From contig QANY01013613.1 of assembly GCA_003255025.1 (NCBI GenBank), forward strand, positions 372,001 to 436,000: a stretch of 64,000 nucleotides of DNA, read 5' to 3'. Every line of letters starts with the position of its first letter. The stretch's first letter is position 1. Positions 12,529 to 24,963 of the stretch are shown here, piece by piece. The translations under genes were made by a program, and so were the position numbers. A model generated the notes under the pieces. It was given only the letters and a program-made list of their open reading frames with translations, was not told where the DNA came from and ran no database searches. Origin of the DNA: Datisca glomerata (lineage: Eukaryota > Streptophyta > Magnoliopsida > Cucurbitales > Datiscaceae).

Positions 12529-14739
12529 GCTTGATTTTTGAGAAATTTTACAGAATAGACAACTTCAGTAGTGCTATTTTAAGAAATATCAGTTTTTCAA
12601 TAATTTTAGGTAAATAGCAAGTTTCTTAATCTATCAATAATTTTAGACTAAAAAGCCTCTAATCTAAATATGATGTGTTTTGAAGGATTTTTGGGAATAT
12701 GGATGATATGTTGTAGGATAGATGCTTAATTTAAGGATGTAATTAATGCTGAAAATTTTGAAAAATTAAAATCTCATAACTGCTCAACCAAAATCACCAA
12801 AATATTTGAAAACACTTCAATCCTGTTAAAAAAATTCCTTGAAATCCGCCTACCACCGATTTACCAAAAAAAACTTGACAAAGGTAAATCGCCTATAATC
12901 TTAATCAAATCATCTCACACACCCATCTATCAATCAACCAACTAAAGACTAAAAAACTAACCAAAAATTTGAGAACCACCCTAAAATCAGTGAGAAGATG
13001 ATCAAACTAAACCTTCAATCAGTGGTATATATATGATATACCAATATGATAGATGCTTAATTTAAAAAGTTAATTAATGCTCACAATATTTTTTAAAATT
13101 AAAAAAATAGAATCCACCAACCGCTTAACCAAACCACGTAAAATTTTAAAATCCACCACAATCCCGCTCAAAAAGACCTTGAAAAACGTCTATCAACTAT
13201 TTCAAAAAATTGAAAAAGGAAACCTCCATTATCACTAATAAAATAATCTCAAATAACAAATACAATTCTAAAAATCATTTTGTGAGACAACGAAAAATTG
13301 AAACCTATCAATTAGTAGATGATTGAACATTAAAATATCAATCATGTTGGTTGTTGCAAGTAATCAGTGATTGATTTATTCAAATGTATGTTAAGGACTT
13401 AAGTTGATTCTTCTTGAATCAAATTTAAACAAGCATAAAAAGTTCTTCATATTGGTACATCATCTATATACCACTAATTTACTCTAAAAATCCTTCAAAT
13501 TTCAAAAATCTTTAGATCAACATACATTAAATAAGGAAGAAGAAAAGACGAATGAAATGATGATAACTCGCTAATAACATAACAACAAACAAACCATCAA
13601 TGGTTGCATCTATGTAGAACATGAATAATAAACCCAAAATGGTGTTGATAATCCTTCAACCGAATAATTCAGATTTTTCTTCAAAGACTTGAAAACGTAA
13701 AACTTTGTGAGAGTCTAACGTTAATGGAGAATGAAAGAAACCAAAATGGTGTTAATTTTCTTTCAAACGAAGCTGAAAATTCAGACTTCATATCACCCTA
13801 ATGAAAAAAAGATAGTTTCCATAACCGAAATTCACTAAAAAGAAGAAAATCAAATCAACCAATTATTATTAATTTAATTTAAATTAAAAAGAATATATAT
13901 TAAGGATAATATTTATCAAATTTTCTTAAAATCGTGGTATCTCATAAAGTGAAATGGCTACACAAAATCTGATTTTTAAATATCTCAATAAATGTTATAA
14001 TCATCAACCGAAAAATCAACATCTAGTTGCTGACGTGTCATTCAAAAATTGCTATTTACTTAAAAGTTTGAAAAATCTACTATCTTTTAAATCAGTTCTC
14101 AAAATTGATCTATTTGGTATAATTATTTTTTATTTTTTGAAGAGGGTCACCTGCAATAGCCATGACTTTAGGTAACAAATGCTGGAAAATAGGCAATATG
14201 GGAAATTAGTATGACAAGGGTATAATAGAAATTCAAGAAACATGCATGACACGTGCGCAAGATAGGCTCAATTTATCACATTTTGAAAGTTTAATTGTCT
14301 TAAATCGCTACAACAAAAAAAAAGATTAAGATCCAGTCAGTTACAATCTCAATAATTCAGGAGGGAAAGTAATTTACCCTTTTTTGTCACATTTACATCT
14401 TTAATCACCATTACTCACATTATACCATATAAGCATATAATATCCATACCAATTAATGCAACTATAATTACAATAACTTATTTTTTTTATATTTTCACAA
14501 AAACCACTAGTAGATTTTCCTTATCAAGAAAATATGACAAAGATAATCTAGGAGCTTTTATAAATAGCATGCCAGAGTGTATGGTCCTATGAGATACATT
14601 AAGATGCATTTGCAAGTTTTCTTGTGGAGCTGAAAGAAACTGACAGATTATCCATAACAAAAGCTATATATGGTCTTGTCATGGTGAAAATGGTCTTGTA
14701 GGATAAAACGCTTAACATTAAAGTAAAGGCTATAATTTT
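12529..14739. other. AT-rich intergenic region, no gene recognised
   Basis: Very AT-rich with many A-runs. A word group (gctatttt...ttgaaaaat) recurs near 12570-12650 and 14040-14080 in similar context, which may mark the ends of a degraded DNA element. No boundary or target duplication could be fixed. The ORF at 13954-14175 is not recognisable. Confidence 0.4.
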
Positions 14740-15307
14740 CGTTAAGAGATAATTTTATTTTTCTTATTTAGTTTAAACAATGTGCTCAAGTTTTGAAAGT
14801 GATTTAATCTCACTAGACATTTATCACATGAGAGGATGTTGATCCACTTACCAATGGCTGACATGTTTGATCTTACTAGGAGGTCATTAACATACTTGGA
14901 TTGTGTTAGTTGGGTTTCTAAAGGCTCCAAAATTAAGAAAGTAACCACATTTGCAGATTTGAGATCACCTGGGCAGTAAGAGCATGGTTATTCCCAACGA
15001 TTATAATATTATCGACATAGATGAGAATAATGACAGTAGCACCTTCTGAAAAGTTGAGAAACATAGATTTATTTAACATGAAACTAACAAAGTTCCAACT
15101 AAACAGTGCAAATTTTAACTTATCAAATCAAGCTCTAAGAGCTTGGGCAGGCCATAAAGGTCTTTAGAGGATTAATAAGTGCTTCAACAACATAGCCATG
15201 ATTTAAGGTGTGACTAAGGGTAGCTGCAAACATTATAGGTCTATAGTACCTGTTTTGGACGCGGTGAACATAAGATGAATAGATTGTGTAATGGCATAAG
15301 GTGGAAT
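14740..15307 (-). pseudogene. Copia reverse transcriptase relic, 3' part (relic 2)
   Basis: Minus-strand translation gives YVDNIIIVGNN (15008-15030; normally YVDDIIITGN). It then gives TQSKYVNDLLVRSNM (14742-14948), the block following the catalytic site in copia RT. Upstream pieces resemble the linker before RT (HRVQNRYYRP, compare HPMxTRxKxGIxKP) and the GLKQAPRAW region. Several frames are needed and stops are present. The reading is cut at 15307 by a solo LTR and its upstream part continues from 21835. Confidence 0.75.
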
Positions 15308-18300
15308 TGTTGGTTGTCGCGGCGCGTGCGCGACGGAAGCGTGCGGCTCGAAGTTATTTAAAAACTAAATTTTTAGTAAAAATCGAATCTTTTGATAAAA
15401 TAAAACTTATTTAACGCCACGATAATCAAATAATTTTTTTAATTGAAAACTCTTTCCAATCAGTCATGATAATTATATATTTATACATTAAATCTACAAC
15501 ATACAAGATTAGGAAACATATACCTCTTGTAGTCTAAATCAAGCGTCCTTGCAAAATTGATCGATCCTCTGTCCCATAAAACCGTTCCAACTATTAGTAG
15601 ACTCTGAGATCCACATCAAGATCTTCCAAGTCAATCTTCAACACACTAAAACGTGTGTGAGCACGTAGAATATTACAAGACATTTTTTATGTCTCTAGAT
15701 ATACTCAACATATGAGATCTAGAGATTTAACGAGAAGGATTTAGTGAGATGATTCTCTAAAAGAACACGATGATTACTCTTTCAGTTGGGATTAACTATT
15801 AATCACAGAGAAAAGTCGCTCCTGACATCAACTGTATTCTCTATATTTTTATGAACTGATGAACTAATTCATCAACTGAGGCCATTAGAATAATATCTAT
15901 ATATTTTTTAGATAATGGCGTATCAGATTTTTTAGAGATAAACTGAAATAATATTTAATTATAAAATTACCAATTAAAGTGGTATCCACTACAATAAATT
16001 ACCAATTAGAGTGGTACCCACTACAATTGTGCACAACTACAGTGCCACACGGCACTGTAGTGTTGCACCCCTACTATTGTAGTGCCACGTGGCACTACAG
16101 TAATCCATGTCAATCTCTGATATCCAATCAGTGATTGACGTGTGACAATTACTATGAATTAAATATTTATTTTAATTAAATAAATATATAGATATCAGTT
16201 AACTCAAAATTAACATATATGATTATCCCTATCAACTAACTTATCTGTTATTTCATAAATAACGGATTTAGTTGCTTCAATTTATTATCTAATAATAATT
16301 TAATTATCTAATTTCATAAATTAGATATTTTGTCCCACATATCGATAATTAGAAAAATAATCTATATAATTTAATTAAGTAATTCTTAATTAATTAATCA
16401 CACATAGTTATCTCAAAATTATGTTCTTGTCAAGAATAAAAATTCATTTTACAAGTTAGTCCTTTTTATGATGTCCTGAAATATTCATACCCTAAACTGC
16501 ATAATACAGAGGTGTCTTGTGGACCATGGACCTATAATCCTAAGCTTCAATAAATTAGATTATTAATTAAACTCTTTAATTAAATAATCATATTTATTAA
16601 TTCTATTATTACTCAACTATAAATATATAATTGAACTCTTAGTGATTATAGAATGTATTTACAGAGTATTCTCATGTAATTCACTGATATAATCATTTCA
16701 TGTTGTATTGTCTTCCAATTATTGGTTCGTAAATTAGAGCTGGTAAAAAAGTACCATTTTACTCCTCTAAATACCTATTGATCCTTAAGTACCATTAAGC
16801 CACTAGTGAATGGTTAATTTATAATCTTACTATAAATTTGAGCTCAATAATCATTCAGTTCTAGAATTAACACTTAAGAGAACCAATATACGATCCGTTA
16901 CGAAAACTTGGATTCTAAATCTTGCAAGATCATGTTTCCAGCCATCCATATTAGTGGATCTCTAAAATAAAAGTCACTTACTTATTTTACAAACAAATCT
17001 TAACGAGTGAATTCAAAAATCCAGTAGACATGCAAATAAGTTCATGACTACTCAGGATTCAGACTGATCTACATATGATCATCGAATTGATGTGTATTAA
17101 ATCTTTATGATAAACATTACGTTAATAAATATATTAATTCACATCGGTCTAGTCATATATATCTCATTATATAAAATACATTCACTAAAATGTCTATACA
17201 CATAAATAATCTGGATCTAGATCACACGCATTCATAATACTTAGTGAACCATACTAGCAACAATCACTACAAGAAAATAGCCTTTTAGCGACTAAACGTT
17301 TAGCCACAAAGGTAAATTCACGGCTAAAAGCCATTTTTAGCGACCAAAATTTTTTTTGTCACAAAAAAACTTGATATTTCCCAAGGAAAAAAAAAGGAGG
17401 GTGCACGCCAATTATATGGTGGGCTTTTGCCGATGAACATTTAAATTCGTCGGCAAAAGTCCTGTTTTACCGACCAAATTATAATTTGGTCGGTAAAGAT
17501 CCATCTTTTGGTGACCAAACAAATTGTTCATCGCTAAAGGTCGCAAGAAAACGCCGTCATTTTTTTAGAGGAATAAAATCCTCTCATTGCCTTCAGCTCT
17601 CCTCACCCTATGCATAACCCATATCCCGTCTCACCCCCTCGGGATAGAGACAACCCCCTCGGTAAAGAGGCTCTTTCATCTTCGTCGTTTATCACCGAGC
17701 TTTCTTCTTCTTCTTCATTGTTTGTCACTGAGGTTTAGGTAAGCAAACCTCTTCCTTCTTCTTATTTTTCAACTATTCTTTCAGTGCTAACCAACGTCGT
17801 CATGACATTCTTGAAATGGTAAAAAAAATCGAGATATTGCTACTGCAAATATGTTTTTGTGTAGTTTTATAATCTCCTTCTAAGGGTTGGTTTGCTTATT
17901 TGTGGGGGGAGGGGGATATAATAGGTTGGTTTTCTTTATTGATGGGGGGGGGGGGTTATAATAGGTTGGTTTGCTTGCGTGGTGCTTAGATTTTCTCTTC
18001 CCCAGATTTTCCCTTTCCCTTCTATGATTTTGACTTTTGAGAACTATGATATCCTATATCTCTATTTTTTTTGTTTGTTATTTATGGTTGCACCTATCTG
18101 GGTTGAAATGCCTAATTTTAGTTCATTCAGATTCATAGACTTTGGTTTGTCAAGATGAAGGCTTTTGTTATACTTTATGGACCCGTTCTACTTCAATTCT
18201 GTTAGATTGTTAAGCAATGGTATCTCTTGATATTGTATAGTTTGTAAATGGAATTATCAAAAACTGTTATTTGCCTGATAATATATCCTTTTTCTAATCT

Positions 18301-19165
18301 TGAGAACTCATGATGTTTTGTTACTTACTAGCTCTAAATATCTGTTGAAATAAGTAGTCATAATTCAGTTTTAATTATTGTCTGAGTTTTGTTCAAAGTT
18401 GTATTCATCTTCAACTAGCATCTTGGTTGTCAGATGGAAATGGCCGAGAGTAGATTGAGATCAGGTCTTGGGTAAAAAGACTCTATTACAATACTTTTTG
18501 CTCTTTGGTGTTGACTATTATTAGAACATTAATTAATAAAACCTCTTTATTCTTTCGTTGGCCGATAGTATTTCAATTCTTTTATCCGCGTCTGTATACA
18601 TATTTGACTTTGATACAAGGTTCGTGTCTTCTTACCAATTCTTAATTTTTCTTAGGATCAATTGAATCTTGTGCTATCCATTTCTTGTCTCTTTCCTTCT
18701 CTTAGTCATCTAGAGTTCTCATATTGGACTAGATATTTCCATTCCTCTTCCAAATATTAGTTAGTAAATTAGCATCTATTCATATGACTTTAAATTGAAA
18801 ATGTTTTATTTGCTAAGAAATTTGTATGTTGAAGGTTTTATTTTCTTAGGGATCTTTTGTTGATAGTTTTTTTAAATAACTATTTAATTTACACAGTGAC
18901 AAAATAGATAAGAGTTGGATAAAAAATCTAATAGATTATCCAATGAGTATATTGATGGTATTTCATAGTTTATGAGCGTGACCAGTAATTATCTCAATGT
19001 AGAGGGGAAAACCCGTTGTCTATGTAAAAAAATATCTTAATTCAAGACAATTGTCTTTAATAAAGTTCAAATGCATTTGTTCCAATATGGAATGGCATTG
19101 AGCTATGATCGTTGGTGTTTCATGGTGAAGAGATACAAAAATATCACAATTCACCAAATATGTAG

Positions 19166-19870
19166 ATGAATAGTACTACATATCACCTTAGTGGTGGTGA
19201 TGACGATGATGATGGTGAGAAGATGAAAGAAATGTTAGATAACATGTGTGGTTTTGTTGGGATAGAGATGAATGGTGAACGAGTTAGAGAGGATAATATT
19301 GACAGAATAAATCTAAATGCAGAGACGTTAGATAGATTTAATGATTTGTTTAGTAAAGCCGAAGAAGAATTTTATCCTGGTTATCAAAAGTATACTTCAC
19401 TATCTTTTATTATGAAGGATGCATATCAAAGTGCTCTTAATCATTGGAGCAATAAGTCATTTGATCAATTACTTGAAGTTTTAAATGGTTTTGATCCAGT
19501 AGATACAAAAATTCCAGCCTCTTACTATAAAGCCAAAAAAATTAAGAGATTTAGAGTTTGGATATGACACCACCCATTCTTGTAAATATGATTGTGCTTT
19601 ATTCTGGAAAGAGAATGAAGGAAAAGACCAATGTCCTGAATGTGGTGAACCAAGATATAAATGGATGATGGGAATGGTAAGAAAATTCTCCAAAAAAATT
19701 GTGTCACTTTCCTGTTATACCCAGACTTCAAAGATTATTATTTCGATCACAAAACTCATTTATTATAGGCACATTCAAAAACCAATTCTCAAAACCGTCA
19801 AAACCTTCCATACAATCATAATAGAGGGAATGTATCTTTTCTTGATCATCGATTTCATCAGGTGAATCAA
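19166..19870 (+). pseudogene. CACTA TNP2-type transposase, N-terminal remnant
   Basis: The first open segment (19166-19567, 133 aa) ends with NHWSNKSFDQLLEVLNGFDP and ASYYKAKKI. This is the TNP2 leader block (usually NGWSNKSFxxLLELLxxxLP...SYYEAKKI). A single frame slip at about 19545 then continues as the CPECG zinc-like motif (DQCPECGEPRYKW, 19627-19665), normally separated from the first block by a YDxxxxCxxDCxLYWKE segment that is also visible (YDTTHSCKYDCALFWKE). The catalytic part downstream is missing, so this is a truncated and frameshifted pseudogene. Confidence 0.8.
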
Positions 19871-19944
19871 AATATTGTTTTAGTACTCTTAATAATGTTT
19901 AGTATATAATAATACATGACACAACCTTTGTTGCATTTTGGATA

Positions 19945-20802
19945 GGAAGCTTCAACTGGGGTAGCACCTACTCAAATTGAAATATTTTACAACACGCATT
20001 TCAGTACTAAAAAAGGTTGGCAGAATGATACGGCTCACGAAAAATATGTGAGTAATATCTCTAAAATATTTTGATTGATAATCGTGTTAGTTTCAATGTG
20101 TGTGTGTGGGGGAGGGGTTATCACTTTGTATCTGAACTTGCTAAATGATTTTTGAATATCTTCTGATTGATGCACCTTGTCTTGATAATAGTGTTAGTTT
20201 TAATGTGTGTGTGGGTGTGGTGGGGGGGTATCATCTGAACGTGCTAGATGATTTTTGAATATTTTCTGATTGATACTCATTGTCTTGATAATAATGTTAG
20301 TTGCAATATGTGTGTGGGTGTGTTGGGGTAGGGGGCTTATCGTCTTGTATCTGAGCGCGCTGGATAATTTTTTAATACTTTCTAATTGATGCTCATTATC
20401 TAAAGATAATAGTTTTAGTTTCAATGGGTGGGNGCTTATCATTTTGTATTTGAACGTGTTAGATGATTTTTAAATATTCTCTGATTGATACTCTTTGTCT
20501 AAAGATAATAGTGTTAGTTTCAATTGAGAGGAGGGGTTATCACTTTGAATCAGATTTTGCTGGATGTTTTTTCAATACTCTCTAATTGATGAATATATTT
20601 ATCTTGAATTTGGCTCATTGTGATATTACAGGAATGTATGTGTACTTTACGGGATGAGCCTATCGCTGAGGATACCACACCTCACTCCAAAAAAGAGATA
20701 GTTGAAGAAATCCTCGGGCTAAATAAAGGTTTTGGACATGGAGCCCCACCCACATCTTCTAAGAAAAAGAGTCGAGTTGAAAATATAGAATTAAAGAAAT
20801 AA
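19945..20802 (+). pseudogene. CACTA second gene, Transposase_24-like exons
   Basis: An exon-like piece at about 19945-20048 encodes GVAPTQIEIFYNTHFSTKKG and a following KY before GTGAGT. This resembles the plant Ptta/En/Spm accessory transposase (PTxxELFxxTHxxKKG). After a roughly 580-bp intron-like minisatellite and an acceptor TTACAG, the second piece (about 20632-20802) encodes EEILGLNKGFGHGAPPTSSK, matching the VLGxRxGYxKGLGxGPxPPSS end of that family. A stop follows at 20800. Exon links are inferred. Confidence 0.6.
20060..20610 (+). repeat. Minisatellite, about 110-bp unit, five copies, inside the CACTA element
   Basis: Repeated landmarks are TTGATAATAGTGTTAGTTT, a TGTGTGTG/GGGG-rich tract, TTATCA, TGCTAGATGATTTTTGAATA and CTGATTGATGCTCATTGTCT. 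Copies begin near 20075, 20180, 20285, 20405 and 20505. One base in the fourth copy is unresolved (N at 20433). It occupies the putative intron of the accessory transposase gene. Confidence 0.8.
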
Positions 20803-21128
20803 ATAAAGTCGATGGAGAGCCAACTACAAAGCTTGCTCACTTGAGCTTGTCAAAATGATTTTCCACCTCCTGACGATGACTCAACAACATAAATATGAGT
20901 TTCAGAATATTTATTAAGCTTTGTAGTTGTAAAATCAAGCTTTAAATACTCTTTTTTATTTTTCTTTGGATACATTTATGAACCAAATTCTGTAATAAAT
21001 TATGATTCAGAGATTTTGTAATGAACTACTACTAATTTAAATTACATATATTAATGATTAATATATGTATCTCTTAGAAAAATATCGGGTTTGATAAATT
21101 TTCTGATGATATTAATTGCCATTACCAG

Positions 21129-21590
21129 GTGTATATGAAAACTAAAAAATTCAGTATTATTTTTTTACATTCTGGTGATGTAAAATTTGGTCGCAAAAAA
21201 TATTTCATGACAAAAAAATTGTTCGCAAAAGAGTTTAGGCGACAGAGAGAAATATTGGTGGCAAAAGGTTTTTGCGACGAAACTTTTTTTGATCGCAAAG
21301 CTTTTTGTGATGAAGAGAAAATATTGATGGCAAAAGGTTTTTGTGACGTTTTTTTGTTGCAAAACCTTTTTTCGACAAACTTTTATTTTTATCGCAAAAA
21401 CCTTTTGGACTAGTTTTCTTTGTCACTAAAGGTCTAACGCGATGATTTTCAATTTTCATCGTGAAGACTTTCACTGATGAAGCGAAAGTGGCGAGGTTCA
21501 CGACGAACATAAGTTCATCGCGTTAGACCTTTCGCGACCAAATTTAGGGGCTTTAGCGACCAAATTTATTGGTAGCTAAAGCCCATGTTT
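21129..21590. repeat. CACTA right subterminal repeat array
   Basis: Repeated TTTTTGCGAC/GTCGCAAAAA-like words on both strands account for the overlapping ORFs in this stretch on both strands, which are not genes. The matching left array is at about 17280-17560. Confidence 0.8.
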
Positions 21591-21834
21591 CTTGTAGTGC
21601 ATTCATTAAAGATTTTATAATTTAATAAGTTGCTGACAATTTTATTAACTATTTATGATCTTAATCATCTTGACTAATATAAGATCATAATCTCATTAAT
21701 GAATATGAAATTTTTAAATATTTATATAAATTATTCAACAATAATTTAAAAGAATAATTATAAGAAAAATGTAATTCTCATTAAAGTTCATATCAAAATA
21801 TCAATACATATACTTTAAGGGCATAACTCCAACA

Positions 21835-22200
21835 AGAATAACATTGGAAGGAGAAACAGTTGAAGTTGAGAGAATTAATATAATTTTGTGTTATGATTGA
21901 TATGGATAGAACAATAGAAAGAATACATTCCTTAAGTAGGCAGTCTATGAACAGCAAGATTAAAAATGTTTTGGCTAGAAAATAAATAAAAATAATATAT
22001 TCTATGAGCTAATGGTTGGCTGAGCTTGATATGGACAGAGCCAATCAGAATGATGCGGATGTGGCGCTTATAAAATAATTGATGACTAAGGCAAGCCCTC
22101 TGATATGGTTGTTGTGTCATCTCGATGAGGTGTGCTGAAGTGGCACTGAGGTGATGAGGAGGCGTGAATGAGGCTGCTGCTGGGAGGAGCATGGTTTAAC
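21835..22200 (-). pseudogene. Upstream continuation of copia relic 2
   Basis: By position this is the copia linker and integrase-side sequence displaced by the solo LTR. No convincing domain remains. Included because the target duplication at 21835 shows it was contiguous with 15307. Confidence 0.4.
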
Positions 22201-23887
22201 AATAATCTTATTTCGAGAAGTGTTGGCTTTAGTCTAAACCAGTTATACTTTTTGAACATTCAGGATGGTATTGATCATGCCTGAGAGATTAATGTGATTG
22301 AGATACGCTTTGGATGGTATTGACCAAAGTATACACTTTGGGTGTCATATCCATTTGGATTTTAAGTGATTGTGTTGCTATTAGAATTTTGTAATAAAAA
22401 TTTATAATGAGAATAGCCGTGGAGGAGTGGGTAGACAAATTAGCAAACCTCACGTCATAAGTATTGTTTTGTTAGTAACGCATGACGTCTTTTTGTAACA
22501 TATATGTGTGTTTGTCGGTGTGTTTGGTAATAAATATATATTTGTTTAGACACATTAACACAATGTTTAGGGGCGTTTGGTTGGGATTATTCTCATGGTA
22601 AAGTATGTGATAAATTTATTTTTCAACACTTTCTCACATTTATTTTAAATATTCTCATTTGGCATAATAAAGTTATTTAACCTCGTTAAATAATAATTTC
22701 ACATTACTTTCCTTATCATTTTCCCTCAAAAATCTACTTTACTAAAAAACTTTCCCAATTCATTTACCCATCTTACAACACACATCTACACATTATTCAA
22801 ATTAACTTTTACTTTCCCAAATCTCCATAAAAATACCATTATTTGTTTCAATTCTTCATAATTGATTTTGATATTTTATTTTCTTCAAAACCAAAGTCTC
22901 GCAAAAGTGTCATAAAATATCCTAATCATGGAATTCTATAAGTTCATGTTCCAGTACTTATGGAACTGAACCGGTCCTAATATTAAATTTTGAGGTTTTT
23001 TTGTCGCTTCTGACCTCTATCCCAAAAGGCTCGTCTGACAAACCCATATCGGGATTGTCTTGTGAGATTAAGATATGCACGTTAATTTGAATGAATGATA
23101 TAAAATATTAAGTTTAAATGAAAGATAGAAAAATTCTTCATATATGCATAATATAAAATTTAAATGATTAAAATGCATGTTAATAATATCAATATTTTTT
23201 TTGAAATTAAAAATTATTTCCTTCCCTAAAACATGTGGTACCTCATTGAGGATGAGGGAATTTTATTCATAAACTATCAATGTTTAAAAAATATTAAAAT
23301 TATAATAATGGGACTATAACGGGATTGTTTATCACGTATCATTTTTTGTGTGGAGGACTGGAGTCGTGAAGGCCTTTCCCTAAATCATTTATATTCAGTT
23401 TTAGATTGTATTTAACCAAAATATAACAAAAATCTGTCCCTATTCCATTTTGTTCCCGTGCAGATTCAGAATATCTTGTTTGTTCCAGCCGGAGCGGAAC
23501 GAAATTGATATACCATTTGGTATACATATCTATTGAAAAAATATATGTAACAGAAACTGTTATGTATTATTAAATATTTTAATATATTAATATGAGTGAG
23601 GGTTATTTATATCAGTTTTAATTTTGATATATAAAAGATGAAATTTTTTATGTATAATTAATTTGGTGATATCGAAGAAAATTTAATCAAATATGACATG
23701 AATTGTTAAGAATCTTTAACGAGAATCCGTATAGAATTTTACTATGTAATTTTGAACAATTTGTCATTGAATTTATTTGTACAGTGTAAGTAAAAAAGTA
23801 TTTTAGTTTTTGACATAGTAAGCGAAAAATAGTTGATTTTTTTATTGGTGGACTATAAAATAGTTAATTAATTAATGCGTAACATAA
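22201..23887. other. Intergenic, degraded mobile DNA, no gene
   Basis: A GGGGCGTTTGGTTGGGATTA segment at about 22569 resembles the left terminus of a plant MITE, but no matching right end was found. The 86-aa and 62-aa minus-strand ORFs overlapping here show no family features. Confidence 0.4.
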
Positions 23888-24012
23888 TATATATGTGTGT
23901 GTGTGAAATACATTGTGTGTATGTGTGTGAAATACATTGTGTGTGTGTGTGAAATACATTGTGTGTGTGTGTGTGTGAAATACATTGTGTGTGTGTGTGA
24001 AATACATTGTGT
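23888..24012 (+). repeat. Compound (GT)n-GAAATACATT tandem repeat
   Basis: Five or so units, each an 8-16 bp GT run followed by GAAATACATT. Unit length varies only in the GT part, so slippage within a larger duplicated unit is the likely origin. Confidence 0.9.
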
Positions 24013-24958
24013 ATATAAAATTTATAAATAATCATAGACATCAAATTAAAACTTGATAAAAAAAGAAACTATAAATAATCAATAATTTTATTACTCTCAT
24101 ATAATTTATATAACTTTCCCAACAAGTTTATCAAATTTTTCCAACTATATCCAAGTTTCTTACATACTAAACAAGGAAATCATATTTTTCAGTAACTTTT
24201 AACTTAACCATGTATTGTCAAACAATGTAATCTTAATACCTTGTCATCTAAGTTTACCACTTAAACTTACATAACAAATTTTTTTAATATTTTTATTTAA
24301 CTCGTATCAATCAGCTTCTTAGAGTCACACCTAGTTGATAGAAGAATTTAAAACCATGATTTCATTTTCATGTTTTAGTTCCAAAAAAGGAGAACATATC
24401 TAGGCAATCAACTTTAAACAGCTAATTCGTTACTAAAAATCAATTGAAAAACAAAAAAGAAACACAAAACCTTTGTCTATTATAGTCAATGTTAATCATT
24501 AATTGGTCATGGTGAACTCCGTCTAATCATTTTAAATTGTTTCCATTTTTATGTTCATGAATAACTTATTCTCAAATGAATCCATACAATATCTCTATTT
24601 CTAGAGCTTTCCCTATTTTTAATTTTTTTAAATGACAATATAGAAATATGCAGAGGAAATAGAAGATATGATTCTAGCAATTTATTGATCCTTGCTAGTT
24701 TTTATTAGATCCAAACATAAATGAAAGAAGTATAGAAACAAAAAAGAAATGAAAAGACAATGTTAAAGAGTGAAGTTAAATTAGATGGTCAGTAAAAAAA
24801 TATTTTTGATAAAATAGTCAAATTTTTAAAATTCTTATATGAAACTGTCAATGTGTTACTAACTCATTCACATCAGTCAATCATTTTTCAGTTATTTTTG
24901 TTACTTTTAACTATATGTCCATTTACTTAACTCCTTAAAAAACCTGCCATTTATTTAT
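24013..24958. other. AT-rich intergenic sequence, no gene
   Basis: No ORF of note and no terminal repeats recognised. It ends at the target duplication of the LTR element that follows. Confidence 0.5.
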
Positions 24959-24963
24959 GTAGT

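Larger units (their letters stand above)
17265..21599. mobile_element. CACTA (En/Spm) DNA transposon, degenerate, 4.3 kb
   Basis: Termini are CACTACAAGAAA (17265) and TTTCTTGTAGTG (ending 21599), the diagnostic CACTA inverted repeat. Flanking triplets are AAT and CAT, an imperfect 3-bp target duplication. Both subterminal regions are packed with short direct and inverted words (TTTAGCGACCAAA, GGTCGGTAAA, TCGCAAAA), the usual transposase-binding arrays. Inside are remnants of a TNP2 transposase and of a second, Transposase_24-like gene, both on the plus strand. It inserted into the solo LTR and so is younger than that LTR. Confidence 0.92.
15308..21834 (-). mobile_element. Solo copia-type LTR split by a CACTA element
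   Basis: Minus-strand reading begins TGTTGGAGTTATGCCC, a canonical copia LTR start, at 21834. It ends ...CGACAACCAACA at 15308, giving TGTTGG/CCAACA termini. The flanking 5 bp are GGAAT (15303-15307) and AGAAT (21835-21839), a target duplication with one mismatch. Subtracting the inserted CACTA element leaves about 2.19 kb with no internal coding region, so this is a solo LTR left by recombination. It includes a strong palindrome around 16075-16100 (GTAGTGCCACGTGGCACTAC). Confidence 0.75.

Noticed and set aside
21129..21510. Overlapping ORFs on both strands rich in FCDE/TFCHQ words
   Set aside because: These are translations of CACTA subterminal GTCGCAAAA repeats, not protein genes.
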